A DNA stretch of 22,516 nucleotides, taken from positions 1 through 22,516 of IMG/VR virus record IMGVR_UViG_3300032797_000111; one strand, written 5' to 3'. The position numbers and the translations under genes were made by a program. The stretch is from a virus. Under the pieces are notes generated by a model. That model was not told where the DNA came from, ran no database searches, and worked only from the letters and a program-made list of their open reading frames with translations. Of this stretch, positions 11,511-19,106 are shown piece by piece (within the stretch, counting starts at the first letter, position 1; every line of letters begins with the position of its first letter).

Positions 11511-13076
11511 GTGCCATACGAAAAGTCAAATTTGCCAGATAGAATCAAGGGCTTGCCCGACCATGCCCAAGCGATCTGGATTGCTGCTTTCAATAATGCC
11601 ATTGAGGAATACAAGGGCGACGAGGGAAAAGCCAATGCTACCGCTTGGTCGGCGGTTAAAAAAGCTGGCTACGAGCAGGATGCGAAGGGCGAATGGCATA
11701 AGAAATTCGGCGAGGGGGGAATGGATTTTAACCAACCTATCGAGATTTTCAGGGTAGGCGATTATCCGCAGGGGAAATATACTACCAAAGACTTAGATGA
11801 GATTGTTGCTAATTTCAATCCTGAAGTTCACGAGCCGCCCTTAGTTATAGACCATGCAGAGACGGGTCCCGCCTACGGATGGATCGAAAGGATTTGGCGT
11901 GAAGGGGATTCTCTCTGGGCAAAGCTTAAAAATCTAACCAAAGACATCAAAGAAAAAATCAAAGAGGGGGAATATAAAAAGATTTCAATAATGCTCTGGG
12001 AGAATTTTGACAATACAGCCAAAAAAGTTTTAAAGCATGTGAGCCTTTTGGGGGCGGGCATTCCTCAAGTTAAGGGACTGAAGACATTTTCAGACGTGCA
12101 TGGACTTTATCGGTGCATCACTTTTGAGGATGATGTCAATTCTGAATTCGCTGCAACGGAAGAAGATAAAAAAGTCCAGAAAATAAGATCAACTAAATAT
12201 GGTATCACCATTCGGGAGGATGGTAATGTGACCAAGCCTTCCGAATGGGCAAACGTCCCCGATGAACAGTGGGCGGACCCGGTCAATTATGCTTATCCTT
12301 GCCCGAATTACGACCAGACCGTTGCTGCCTTGCGTTATTGGGGCAAATCCGAAAACCAATCTAAATATTCAATGGAGGACAAAACAACTATAACCAAGAG
12401 GCTTCTTTCCTTTGCCAAGAAATACAAGGTCGAGTCACAGACCAAGCAAAGCGAAATGAAAGAAGCCCAAACAACAATTGAGGAGTTTATTGAAACTAAT
12501 GGAGGTCAAGAGATGACACAAGAGGAAATTCAAAAACTAATTGATTCGACTGTCGAGGCTAAGACCAAAGAATTTACGGAGAAAGTTAATGTCTTGACGG
12601 ATGAAAACAAAAAACTCAAAGAAGATGCAGACCTAACGACCAAGAAAATGTCCGAGCGGGAATTGAATACCCAGCGTGTGGAGATTAAGGCATTTTGCGA
12701 AAATCTCAAAAGCAAAGGGCAGATTATTCCGGCTTGGCTTGATATGGGAATGCTGAAATTTATGGAGAGCCTCGATTCGCAGAACGTTTCCAAATTCAGT
12801 GAGGCGGATAGTTCAAAAGAGATTTCTCCCTATGCTTGGTTTAGGTTATTCCTCGAATCTCTGCCCAAGGTGGTGGAGTTTAAGGAATTGGCAAAAGATA
12901 AGGATGGGAACTTACAAGTGGAAAGCAAATTCTTTGTGGTGGCGGATACCAACGCTCATCTGCCCATCAAAAACGATGAACTGGCTGAGAAGGCAGTTCA
13001 ATTTATGGAATCTAACAAGGACAAAAAGCTAACCTTCAAAGAGGCCTTGATTGAGGTTAGCAGGAGGGACAAGTAA
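11511..13076 (+). CDS. ChaB domain, Mu I-type head protease and scaffold fusion, 521 aa
   Basis: Four parts can be seen. Residues 1-65 are a ChaB-like domain (LPDHAQAIWIAAFNNA, ending GEWHKK). Residues 73-190 are the Mu I-type prohead protease, with candidate catalytic His115 (IDHAE) and Ser159 (KKISIML). Residues about 245-307 resemble the DUF6582-type domain found inside some phage proteases (AYPCPNY, AALRYW). Residues about 335-385 are a coiled coil, followed by a scaffold-like tail to 521. The protease matures the prohead and removes the scaffold. GTG 11511 follows ACGAGG at 11497-11502. An internal SD and ATG at 12513 probably give a separate scaffold. The gene is the first after the terminator at 11441. 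Confidence 0.85.
   Translation: MPYEKSNLPDRIKGLPDHAQAIWIAAFNNAIEEYKGDEGKANATAWSAVKKAGYEQDAKGEWHKKFGEGGMDFNQPIEIFRVGDYPQGKYTTKDLDEIVANFNPEVHEPPLVIDHAETGPAYGWIERIWREGDSLWAKLKNLTKDIKEKIKEGEYKKISIMLWENFDNTAKKVLKHVSLLGAGIPQVKGLKTFSDVHGLYRCITFEDDVNSEFAATEEDKKVQKIRSTKYGITIREDGNVTKPSEWANVPDEQWADPVNYAYPCPNYDQTVAALRYWGKSENQSKYSMEDKTTITKRLLSFAKKYKVESQTKQSEMKEAQTTIEEFIETNGGQEMTQEEIQKLIDSTVEAKTKEFTEKVNVLTDENKKLKEDADLTTKKMSERELNTQRVEIKAFCENLKSKGQIIPAWLDMGMLKFMESLDSQNVSKFSEADSSKEISPYAWFRLFLESLPKVVEFKELAKDKDGNLQVESKFFVVADTNAHLPIKNDELAEKAVQFMESNKDKKLTFKEALIEVSRRDK
12513..13076 (+). CDS. Nested scaffold protein from internal start, 187 aa
   Basis: ATG 12513 (codon 335 of the protease gene) follows GGAGGT at 12501-12506 by six bases, a better site than that of the parent gene. 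The product would be the coiled coil and C-terminal tail only. Lambda uses the same plan for its protease C and scaffold Nu3, where the scaffold is made in excess from an internal start. Internal initiation here is inference from the SD and the domain boundary. Confidence 0.6.
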   Translation: MTQEEIQKLIDSTVEAKTKEFTEKVNVLTDENKKLKEDADLTTKKMSERELNTQRVEIKAFCENLKSKGQIIPAWLDMGMLKFMESLDSQNVSKFSEADSSKEISPYAWFRLFLESLPKVVEFKELAKDKDGNLQVESKFFVVADTNAHLPIKNDELAEKAVQFMESNKDKKLTFKEALIEVSRRDK

Positions 13077-13471
13077 TGCCAACATTTACAAAAGCAATAT
13101 GTTTGCCAATACTCGAAATGACTTTCACTGCCGAGGCGGCAATGGCTACAAATTACATTGCGGTTAAGCTGGGGACATACGATGGACAGGTCAATATCGC
13201 CGGCAGCGCAGAGGCAGCTATCGGTATTTTGCAGACTCCGGCTGCTACGGCTGGAGATCAGGTTCGAGTGATGATACTTGGGATTTCTCCGGTCAAGGCA
13301 AATGGAGATTTTTCTAAAGGTGATTTGCTTGGTTCGGCGGCTTCTACCGGATTGGTGGACACCGCTACGGCAGCTCACCACGGAATTGCAATCGCTTTAG
13401 AGGCGGCAGGCGCACAGAACGATATAGTTTCGGCGTTCGTATGCCCGCAGAAATACATAGCCGCCACATAA
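13076..13471 (+). CDS. Capsid decoration protein, DUF2190-like, 131 aa
   Basis: The stop of the scaffold and this start share TAATG. The protein is small, Ala- and Gly-rich and beta-type, with turns such as LGTYDGQV and KANGDFSKGDLL, and its plain pattern of alternating strands recalls DUF2190 decoration proteins. Its place between scaffold and major capsid gene is where cement proteins usually sit (as lambda D). It would bind the outside of the expanded head and stabilise it. The family call is from pattern and position, not a search. Confidence 0.65.
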   Translation: MPTFTKAICLPILEMTFTAEAAMATNYIAVKLGTYDGQVNIAGSAEAAIGILQTPAATAGDQVRVMILGISPVKANGDFSKGDLLGSAASTGLVDTATAAHHGIAIALEAAGAQNDIVSAFVCPQKYIAAT

Positions 13472-13489
13472 GAATAGGAGAATAATAAA

Positions 13490-14425
13490 ATGCCGATAGA
13501 CAAAGACTTACACATAGACGCTGCATTGTCCAACATTTCGGTAATGTATAAGAATACGGGCTTTGTGGCGGATTTAGTTCTTCCGAGAGTCAAGGTTGCG
13601 AAGAGGAGCGACAAGATCAAGGTTTACGACAAAACCCTTTTCAAATCCGTAAGCACCTACCGGAGAGACAAAGCACCATCATCTGTAGTCGATTGGGGAT
13701 TTGCGACAGACGATTCTTACCTTTGCGAAAAGTATGCCCTGAAAGACTATGTTTCTCAGGATGACAGGGATAATGCCGATGTGCCGATCAGACCGGACGT
13801 AGATACAACCGAGATCATCAACAGCCTGCTTTTCTTGGATAGGGAAATGCGGGTTAAGACGCTTCTCACCACCTATACCAATTATACTTCTGGGATGTAT
13901 AGCACACTTGCTTCCGGTAAGCGATGGACTGATTATGATTCGGTTGATTCAAAACCCCTGATAGACATCAAGAACGCAAAGGCGGCAATCTACGCCGCTA
14001 CTATGATAGAGCCGAATGTGATTTTGATTCCGTATGCAGTAGCTTTGGCTCTTGCTGATCATCCGGCGATATCAGCCATAACCAAATACACACGGGACGA
14101 TCTTTTGACCTATGGCGGACTGCCCCCGACAATAAAGGGATTGAAGGTTATTGAAGCTGGTGCAGGATACGATACTGCTCAGGACCCGCAGACCTCAGTT
14201 TTAGCTGGTGTTTGGTCGGACTTTGTGTGGATTGGCTACGTTGATCCTAATCCTGGACTGAAGACTATCTGTTTTGGGGTTTCCCCGGAGTGGAAGGGTC
14301 GGATTGCCCGGAAGTGGCATGATAACGACAAAAATGCCGATGCTATCGAGATCGAGGAGCAAGGCATTGATGAGAAGATCATAGCCAAGGATTGCGGATA
14401 CCTTTTAATCGATGTATTAGGATAG
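13490..14425 (+). CDS. Major capsid protein, 311 aa
   Basis: ATG 13490 follows AGGAG. The order protease-scaffold, decoration, then this 311-residue protein is the standard head module. N-terminal features match a phage capsid group I recall: LSNISVMYKNTGFVADLVLPRV near residues 13-34, and KYALKDYVSQDDRDNAD near 81-97. A central IEPNVILIPYAVALALADHP segment near 173-192 follows. The fold would be HK97-like, forming the hexamers and pentamers of the shell. There is no obvious cleavable N-terminal delta domain, which fits a separate scaffold. It is the most reliable marker for placing this phage in a tree. Confidence 0.85.
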   Translation: MPIDKDLHIDAALSNISVMYKNTGFVADLVLPRVKVAKRSDKIKVYDKTLFKSVSTYRRDKAPSSVVDWGFATDDSYLCEKYALKDYVSQDDRDNADVPIRPDVDTTEIINSLLFLDREMRVKTLLTTYTNYTSGMYSTLASGKRWTDYDSVDSKPLIDIKNAKAAIYAATMIEPNVILIPYAVALALADHPAISAITKYTRDDLLTYGGLPPTIKGLKVIEAGAGYDTAQDPQTSVLAGVWSDFVWIGYVDPNPGLKTICFGVSPEWKGRIARKWHDNDKNADAIEIEEQGIDEKIIAKDCGYLLIDVLG

Positions 14426-14439
14426 GAGGAAATAAAGAG

Positions 14440-14916
14440 ATGAGAAAACTGATTCTAATTTTGGTGTGCATAGGTTCATTATTATTTTGCACCAATTCTT
14501 TCGCCCAACAAGAACAAGTCAACGTCCATGGATACTCGATTGATGACAGCACTTATGACGCAACCGATGCCGCAAACCTATGGACTATTGTAACTACTGC
14601 GACTGATACCTCGGAAATCTATACAACTTGGAAAATGCACTATTTTGCCACCTTTGCGAATGCTACGGGCAAAGGGGCTACTGCCGATTCGATAAGGGTA
14701 GTGATATTTCCCTTGGTATCCTATGATGCTGTATATTGGGCAAGTCTTAGGGCTACGGACAGCTTGTATCTCTGCACGACCTACACCTTGATGGCTACAA
14801 CCGGTTTTTACAAGAAGTGGTCATTTACAACTACCCCATACGTGAAATTCGTGGCGGTTGGTCTGGCGGGGAACGATTCTTGTTATATAGCGATAAGACA
14901 ACTTTTCACCCAGTAA
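14440..14916 (+). CDS. Secreted protein with signal peptide next to the capsid gene, 158 aa
   Basis: ATG 14440 follows AGGAGGAAAT. The N-terminus is a textbook Sec signal peptide: basic MRK, a hydrophobic core (LILILVCIGSLLF) and a likely cleavage site after NSFA near residue 22. The mature part of about 136 residues is Thr-, Ala- and Tyr-rich and beta-type, with no domain I recognise. A signal peptide is unexpected in a head operon, since virion proteins assemble in the cytoplasm. It could be a surface or superinfection-exclusion factor made late in infection, or an acquired host gene. The longer start at 14392 lies inside the capsid gene and lacks an SD. Confidence 0.65.
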   Translation: MRKLILILVCIGSLLFCTNSFAQQEQVNVHGYSIDDSTYDATDAANLWTIVTTATDTSEIYTTWKMHYFATFANATGKGATADSIRVVIFPLVSYDAVYWASLRATDSLYLCTTYTLMATTGFYKKWSFTTTPYVKFVAVGLAGNDSCYIAIRQLFTQ

Positions 14917-14931
14917 CTTTTTATGGGATTT

Positions 14932-14986
14932 GGGGGAAGAGAAACTGTCCAGTTCATATACCCCCTCTGGACGTCAACCTTCCCCC
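14932..14986 (+). other. Two-tier hairpin in intergenic gap
   Basis: GGGGGAAG (14932-14939) pairs with CTTCCCCC (14979-14986), and inside it GTCCAG (14947-14952) pairs with CTGGAC (14967-14972). There is no T tract after it. It lies in the 93-base gap between the signal-peptide gene and the connector gene and may act in mRNA stability or processing. Confidence 0.4.
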
Positions 14987-15009
14987 TTACCTCCCAGAAG
15001 TGAGTTAAG

Positions 15010-15492
15010 ATGGCTGAAATTAAATGGTGCAAAGATGAGGATGTCGAAAAACGGCTGAAGTCTATTCAGACCGCCAAAAACCACAATTCCAATGATGTGA
15101 AGGAAAGCATCGAGCAGGCGGTCAACAAGATGAAGCCTGTTCTGGTGGCGAAATACGGGTCGAGCAAGGTGGCGGAGTGGACAAGCGAAACAAATGTCCC
15201 TTTATCCTTACGGGAAATGACGGCGGATTTTGCCTCTGCTTTCATCCTTCAGAATTGCTATGCCCAAAGTGTGACGGATTATCTTTCAAAGGCTGGGTCG
15301 CTATATAAAATTGCCTCTGACCTACTCAATGCTATTGCTTCGGGCAAGGCGGAAATTGTGGACATGGCAGGGGACAAGGTTATAGACGCAATGGATTCCA
15401 TAGAGGATTCAACGGAAGGCAAGACGAAACAATATACAATGAATCACCCAGACGATACGGATTTCGGCGAGGGGAGTTTAGACGACCTATGA
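15010..15492 (+). CDS. Head-tail connector, Mu gp36-like (DUF1320), 160 aa
   Basis: The protein is helical, with an N-terminal helix, a central segment (SLREMTADFASAFILQNCYAQ near residues 68-88) and an acidic tail. This matches the general pattern of the Mu gp36/DUF1320 and gp6-like adaptor proteins that form the first ring under the portal. Position directly before an HK97 gp10-like gene supports that role. The SD before ATG 15010 is weak. The stop overlaps the next ATG (15489). Confidence 0.65.
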   Translation: MAEIKWCKDEDVEKRLKSIQTAKNHNSNDVKESIEQAVNKMKPVLVAKYGSSKVAEWTSETNVPLSLREMTADFASAFILQNCYAQSVTDYLSKAGSLYKIASDLLNAIASGKAEIVDMAGDKVIDAMDSIEDSTEGKTKQYTMNHPDDTDFGEGSLDDL

Positions 15493-15965
15493 GGCTGGTC
15501 AAATTCGTAAGGGAGAAAAAGCGGACACCGCTGGATGTTTTCAATGAAGCAATCCAACCAAAGGCTAAAATGGCATTGCAGGATTTAGTCCAGAAGATAG
15601 CGACCTATTGCAAAAGGAATCATGTCTGGAAGAATCGGACTGGAGCATTGGAGGATTCTATTAGCTGGATTCCGCCCGAAAAACAGGGCAACAACTTGAT
15701 TGCGACTGTTTTCGCCGGAGGATGGGCAAAAGCCAAGTTTGCTTACGATCCCAATTTGAGAAAGGAAAGTGGCAGGAGGAAAAGACCTTATCGATACCAG
15801 AGAGGTGCAAGAATCAAGGTTCGACCGGGCATGGGTCTTTTTGTCAAATATGCTCGTTTTGTCGAGGACAAGGGTTTTCCGGTTTTGAAGCAAGGGATTT
15901 CGCACTACAAGGCAAAAGCCAAAAGGGATTTTCAGGACGGTCTTAAAATTGGGAGTTTCAGATGA
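15489..15965 (+). CDS. HK97 gp10-like neck/tail-completion protein, 158 aa
   Basis: KNRTGALEDSISW near residues 48-60 and FVKYARFVEDKG near 120-131 are the two hallmark segments of the HK97 gp10-like family. Between them lies a basic Arg-rich stretch (SGRRKRPYRYQRGARIKVR), longer than usual. Such proteins sit at the head-tail interface and prepare the head for tail joining. The start overlaps the previous stop (ATGA), and the stop overlaps the next gene. Confidence 0.8.
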   Translation: MRLVKFVREKKRTPLDVFNEAIQPKAKMALQDLVQKIATYCKRNHVWKNRTGALEDSISWIPPEKQGNNLIATVFAGGWAKAKFAYDPNLRKESGRRKRPYRYQRGARIKVRPGMGLFVKYARFVEDKGFPVLKQGISHYKAKAKRDFQDGLKIGSFR

Positions 15966-16399
15966 TCAGGCACGATAGGATTCTCAAGGGGATTAAAGCC
16001 CTATTAGATGCGGACACGACCCTTGAAACCTTGCTGGGTTCTATGTCTGGCGATTCTAAAGTGATTACAGGATTGAGTCGCAAAGATATTGTCTATCCCT
16101 GGATTAGTCTGGCTATTTTAACTCACGATGTGGAGATTGCAACAAAATACGAGCAGATAACTTTTGTGGTTATCATCCATACTGCGAAGGAATCAAGTGG
16201 CGAATACGATCTGGAAGTCCTATCCGCAATTGCGGAACGGGTTGATACTCTTATCGACGAAAAGTATAGAACTCTTTCTGTGATTGGGACACAATTTGAC
16301 CAGTTTTATTTCGAATCTTGCTCTCCAGCAGCGGACGAGGGAGAGAGTGGATGCTTTCAAACATTAAGTTACAGACTGCAAGGGAAAAAGATAACATAG
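15962..16399 (+). CDS. Tail terminator-like protein, 145 aa
   Basis: The protein has a helical start (DRILKGIKALLDAD), then a strand-rich middle (WISLAIL, ITFVVIIHTAK) and a final helix and strand (LEVLSAIAERVDTLID). This is the usual layout of DUF3168-type and gpU-like tail terminator proteins. These form a hexameric ring that caps the tail tube and binds the head. Position between a gp10-like gene and the tail tube gene supports the call. ATG 15962 overlaps the previous stop. Confidence 0.7.
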   Translation: MIRHDRILKGIKALLDADTTLETLLGSMSGDSKVITGLSRKDIVYPWISLAILTHDVEIATKYEQITFVVIIHTAKESSGEYDLEVLSAIAERVDTLIDEKYRTLSVIGTQFDQFYFESCSPAADEGESGCFQTLSYRLQGKKIT

Positions 16400-16412
16400 G
16401 AGGATATTTTAA

Positions 16413-16907
16413 ATGTCAATTAACAGAAATTTGCTTTTCTCAGGTGAGGCTACGATGGTGAAAGTGAACAGTGTTGATATTGGTGGGACCATGGGAGGCG
16501 TATCGGTTAGCAGGGCAGATGACTGGCTGGATATCACTTGCGACCAGGTGATGGGAAACCTACGAAAAAAACTTACTGGACGAAAAATGACGGTTGCCTT
16601 TTCGGTGGCGGAAATTTCATTAGCCAATCTTCAAAAAGCCATGGCTATGCCAACTGCTAATCTAAGTGGTTCTACCCTGTATTTCACCGATGCTGAACAG
16701 GGGCAGATTCCAATCGAGTTTCGTGTGGATGCCCCAACAGGCGGAGGGACTTTCATCTATTACTTTAAACTCTGCTATATCACCGGTTCTGCCGAGCACA
16801 AATACGTGAAAGATGGGCAGGTTGTTGTGCCAGTCGAGGCAGAGGTAATGGCTGACCCGGACAATTCCAACCGGTATGGATATTTGGTGGATGTGGTGGT
16901 AGCGTAA
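16413..16907 (+). CDS. Major tail tube protein, 164 aa
   Basis: ATG 16413 follows AGGAGG. The protein is beta-rich, with VSRADDWLDITCDQVMGN, KMTVAFSVAEISL, and a C-terminal strand-rich part including VPVEAEVMAD. That fits the tail tube fold of long-tailed phages, hexamers of which stack into the tube. The order terminator, tube, chaperone, tape measure (with two inserted genes) is the expected one. No sheath gene lies next to it, so a non-contractile tail is likely. Confidence 0.75.
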   Translation: MSINRNLLFSGEATMVKVNSVDIGGTMGGVSVSRADDWLDITCDQVMGNLRKKLTGRKMTVAFSVAEISLANLQKAMAMPTANLSGSTLYFTDAEQGQIPIEFRVDAPTGGGTFIYYFKLCYITGSAEHKYVKDGQVVVPVEAEVMADPDNSNRYGYLVDVVVA

Positions 16908-16909
16908 GG

Positions 16910-17911
16910 ATGAAACTCTGTCTTTATAGCGTAGCCAACGTTGATAAGACGGGCTATGGTGCAATGCTAAAGAACTTCACCATAGCCCTGTTTCAGAGAG
17001 GAATTGATCTGGTCGATTTCTATGCTTGTGATAGGGCGGACGTGCAGATTTTTATTGGGCAACCTGCCCGAATATTAAGAAACTTTAAAACCAGAAGGGG
17101 GATTTTTGACTATCTAAAGCGGAAATCGGACAGGTTTTTCCTCTTTTCGATGTTCGAGGCAGAAAAGTTGCCACCCAATTGGGCACAGGATATTAACCAG
17201 TGGTTCGATGCGGTGATCGTTCCTTCGGATTGGTGCAAAGAGAAATTCGTAAATGCTGGGGTCACTTTGTCAATCCATAAAGTTCCTCTGGGAATTAACC
17301 CCAACGATTTTCCATTTATCAAGCGACCGGATAGGGATACTTTCACCATTGTCTGGCAGGGGCTTTATTTTGGCGATAGGAAGGGTAATAGTTTGGTTAG
17401 ACGGGCTTTAGAGGAACTGGACTTGCCCAAGGTTAGGCTGATAGAGAAAATCGTCCCATTCGCCCTTAAAGCCCGTTCGGAGTTTGCCTTCTATTCAGAG
17501 AAAATCTGGTCAATCTGCGAGGTCTTGCCCCAGACCGATATGTTGTTTTTGCTAAAAGAGGCTGACCTTTCCTTGAATCCCACCAGTGGGGAGGGCTTTG
17601 GCTTGATCCCCCTTGAGCACATGGCTACGGGGTTGCCGGCGATAGTTTCGGACAACAGCGGGTGCAAGGAGTACATTAACGCAGATTATAACATTCCGAT
17701 CCAGTGCCGGCTGATGGAGGCTTTCTTTGGTGGGGAATATGGATTGGATGAGCGCCCGGACTATGAGGATATGAAAGCGAAACTTGTTTATTGTTATAAT
17801 CACAGAGAAGAGATAAAAGAAATGGGTTGGAATGCCTCAAGGTGGGTTCGTGATGAGTGGACTTGGGATAGGGCAACGGATAAGCTTTTGGAGGTGATAA
17901 AGAATGTCTAA
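16910..17911 (+). CDS. GT4-like glycosyltransferase, 333 aa
   Basis: This is a GT-B fold enzyme of the GT4 type. The C-terminal sugar-nucleotide site is seen as SGEGFGLIPLEHMATGLPAI, with Glu228 and Glu236 forming the E-x7-E motif, followed by SDNSGCKEYI. The N-terminal half contains VPSDWCKEKF and HKVPLGIN, usual acceptor-domain and linker segments. It transfers a sugar from a nucleotide donor to an unknown acceptor. It starts three bases after the tail tube stop, with SD TAAGG, and overlaps the methyltransferase by eight bases. Virion or DNA glycosylation, or change of the host surface, are all possible; position favours a virion target. It appears complete. Confidence 0.85.
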   Translation: MKLCLYSVANVDKTGYGAMLKNFTIALFQRGIDLVDFYACDRADVQIFIGQPARILRNFKTRRGIFDYLKRKSDRFFLFSMFEAEKLPPNWAQDINQWFDAVIVPSDWCKEKFVNAGVTLSIHKVPLGINPNDFPFIKRPDRDTFTIVWQGLYFGDRKGNSLVRRALEELDLPKVRLIEKIVPFALKARSEFAFYSEKIWSICEVLPQTDMLFLLKEADLSLNPTSGEGFGLIPLEHMATGLPAIVSDNSGCKEYINADYNIPIQCRLMEAFFGGEYGLDERPDYEDMKAKLVYCYNHREEIKEMGWNASRWVRDEWTWDRATDKLLEVIKNV

Positions 17912-18491
17912 GAATTGGGTGGAATTTTTAAAGGGCAATCCCGGATATGATGCTTTGGTCAGCTCGGTTATGATTGGCGAATTGATTAAAGCAGTCAACG
18001 GTTATGCAACTCCCCCAGACAAACTCTTAGAGGTTGGGTTTGGAACAGGATTCACTGCTATTGCTTTGTCAAAATTAGGTTACAAGGTTTATGCCGTTGA
18101 TGAGATTTTTGAATTGATAGAACCAGCGGAGAAGGAAAATGAAAAGCGACAGGGTAGTGTTGTCTTTCTGAATTTGAATAATTCGCAGTTGTGGAATTAT
18201 TTTTTGGAAAGTGCCATTAGTTTTCAGTTGATTTATCATCAGGGATTATTGGAACATTTTTCAGACGAAAAGATTGTTGAAATGTTAAACCAACAAATCC
18301 CCCTTTGCCGATATTTAGTTTTCAGTGTGCCTTCGATAAATTACGGTGGACAGGATTTTGGGGACGAGAAACTTATGTGTTTAGCTGATTGGCAAAAGAT
18401 TTTGAACGATTTTGAAATCGTCGAAAGTAAATATTACGATGAGGCTAAGCATATTTTAATTGTTTTAAAAGGAGGTTTCAATGGCAAATGA
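17904..18491 (+). CDS. Class I SAM-dependent methyltransferase, 195 aa
   Basis: Motif I is LLEVGFGTGF (residues 41-50), with the acidic residue after strand 2 at Asp66 (AVDE). A post-motif segment HQGLLEHF near 112-119 resembles small-molecule or sugar methyltransferases. No target-recognition domain for DNA is present, so a DNA methylase is unlikely. ATG 17904 follows GGAGGTGA and overlaps the glycosyltransferase stop. Its own last codons carry the SD of the tail chaperone (GGAGG), which ties it into the tail operon. A joint role with the glycosyltransferase, such as methylating an added sugar, is inference from this pairing. Confidence 0.8.
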   Translation: MSKNWVEFLKGNPGYDALVSSVMIGELIKAVNGYATPPDKLLEVGFGTGFTAIALSKLGYKVYAVDEIFELIEPAEKENEKRQGSVVFLNLNNSQLWNYFLESAISFQLIYHQGLLEHFSDEKIVEMLNQQIPLCRYLVFSVPSINYGGQDFGDEKLMCLADWQKILNDFEIVESKYYDEAKHILIVLKGGFNGK

Positions 18492-18915
18492 TGAAAAGGT
18501 AGATGAATTAAAAATCTTAGCGGAGATTCCGCAGAGTATAAAGATCGGAGACAGGGAATTTGCCTTGCGTCCGCTTTCCTTCGGTAAGATAAAGCTTTTA
18601 GGCGATGTGATGCTTATGGTTTTCAACAAGGTGGAGGCTTTCGGAAAAGTGGGTAGTGCCGATCCTGCACAAATCCAGGAGATACTTTCTACCAATTGGG
18701 CAAGTCTGATTGATGAGTTGATTCTTGGGGTGCAGATTATCACTTGCCAGAACGGGAAGACAAGTTTTGACGAGCTAAAGAATGACAAGGAGATGATTGA
18801 GTTTTTGCGGTGGAATTTCACCACTGAGCAATTAAGGGTGGTCTCGGATTTCATTCGCAATTCGATTGATTTGGGTGGGATTATAAAAAACGTGGCTCCG
18901 CTCAGGGGGATATAA
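18481..18915 (+). CDS. Tail assembly chaperone, short form, 144 aa
   Basis: The protein is helical and acidic at the N-terminus, with a REFALRPLSFGKIKLL segment typical of tail chaperones, and lies directly before the tape measure gene. It starts at ATG 18481, with AGGAGG inside the methyltransferase gene. Near its end the slippery heptamer A AAA AAC (18885-18891) is in the zero frame, and the -1 frame is open to 19106. As in lambda G and GT, the short form and a rarer frameshifted form would bind the tape measure during tail assembly. Confidence 0.8.
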   Translation: MANDEKVDELKILAEIPQSIKIGDREFALRPLSFGKIKLLGDVMLMVFNKVEAFGKVGSADPAQIQEILSTNWASLIDELILGVQIITCQNGKTSFDELKNDKEMIEFLRWNFTTEQLRVVSDFIRNSIDLGGIIKNVAPLRGI

Positions 18916-19106
18916 AGAATTTCTCCTGGGCAAAGGTGATAATGAACGTGATTCAAATTACACATTGGTCGCTGGATTATCTGATGTGGGGAGTGAGCTT
19001 TAAAAGTTTGTTGTGCCTGATAAACTCGGTGGGGGATGAAGTAAATCCAGTGGATGTTTCAAAGTTGGCAGAATTTGGCATTGAGGATTTGAGAGGGATG
19101 AAATAA
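18481..19106 (+). CDS. Tail chaperone frameshift fusion (G-T-like), 208 aa
   Basis: Reading 18481-18891 in the zero frame and then 18891-19106 in the -1 frame gives 137 plus 71 residues. The -1 frame is open from 18870 and ends with TAA at 19104-19106, one base before the tape measure ATG. The extension is helical and conserved-looking (SWAKVIMNV, WSLDYLMWGVSF). A separate start at ATG 18942 with an AAAGGTGA site is possible and would give 54 residues. The fusion is the expected T-like form that recruits tail tube protein to the tape measure. Confidence 0.75.
18885..18928 (+). promoter_or_regulatory. -1 programmed frameshift signal
   Basis: AAAAAAC (18885-18891) is read as A AAA AAC in the zero frame, a classic slippery site. 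CAGGGGGA (18903-18910) can pair with TTCTCCTG (18921-18928) as an 8-bp stem with two G-U pairs. The spacer is 11 bases, slightly long. The zero-frame stop lies in the loop. Confidence 0.75.

Noticed and set aside
14923-15003. 26-codon ORF in the same gap
   Set aside because: No SD, and its sequence is mostly the two arms of a hairpin.
14817-15008. 63-codon ORF across the end of the signal-peptide gene
   Set aside because: It begins inside that gene in another frame, has no SD and crosses the hairpin at 14932-14986.
18465-18965. 166-codon ORF on the - strand
   Set aside because: It is antisense to the tail chaperone gene and its frameshift site; no SD and no recognisable protein. All - strand ORFs look like shadows.
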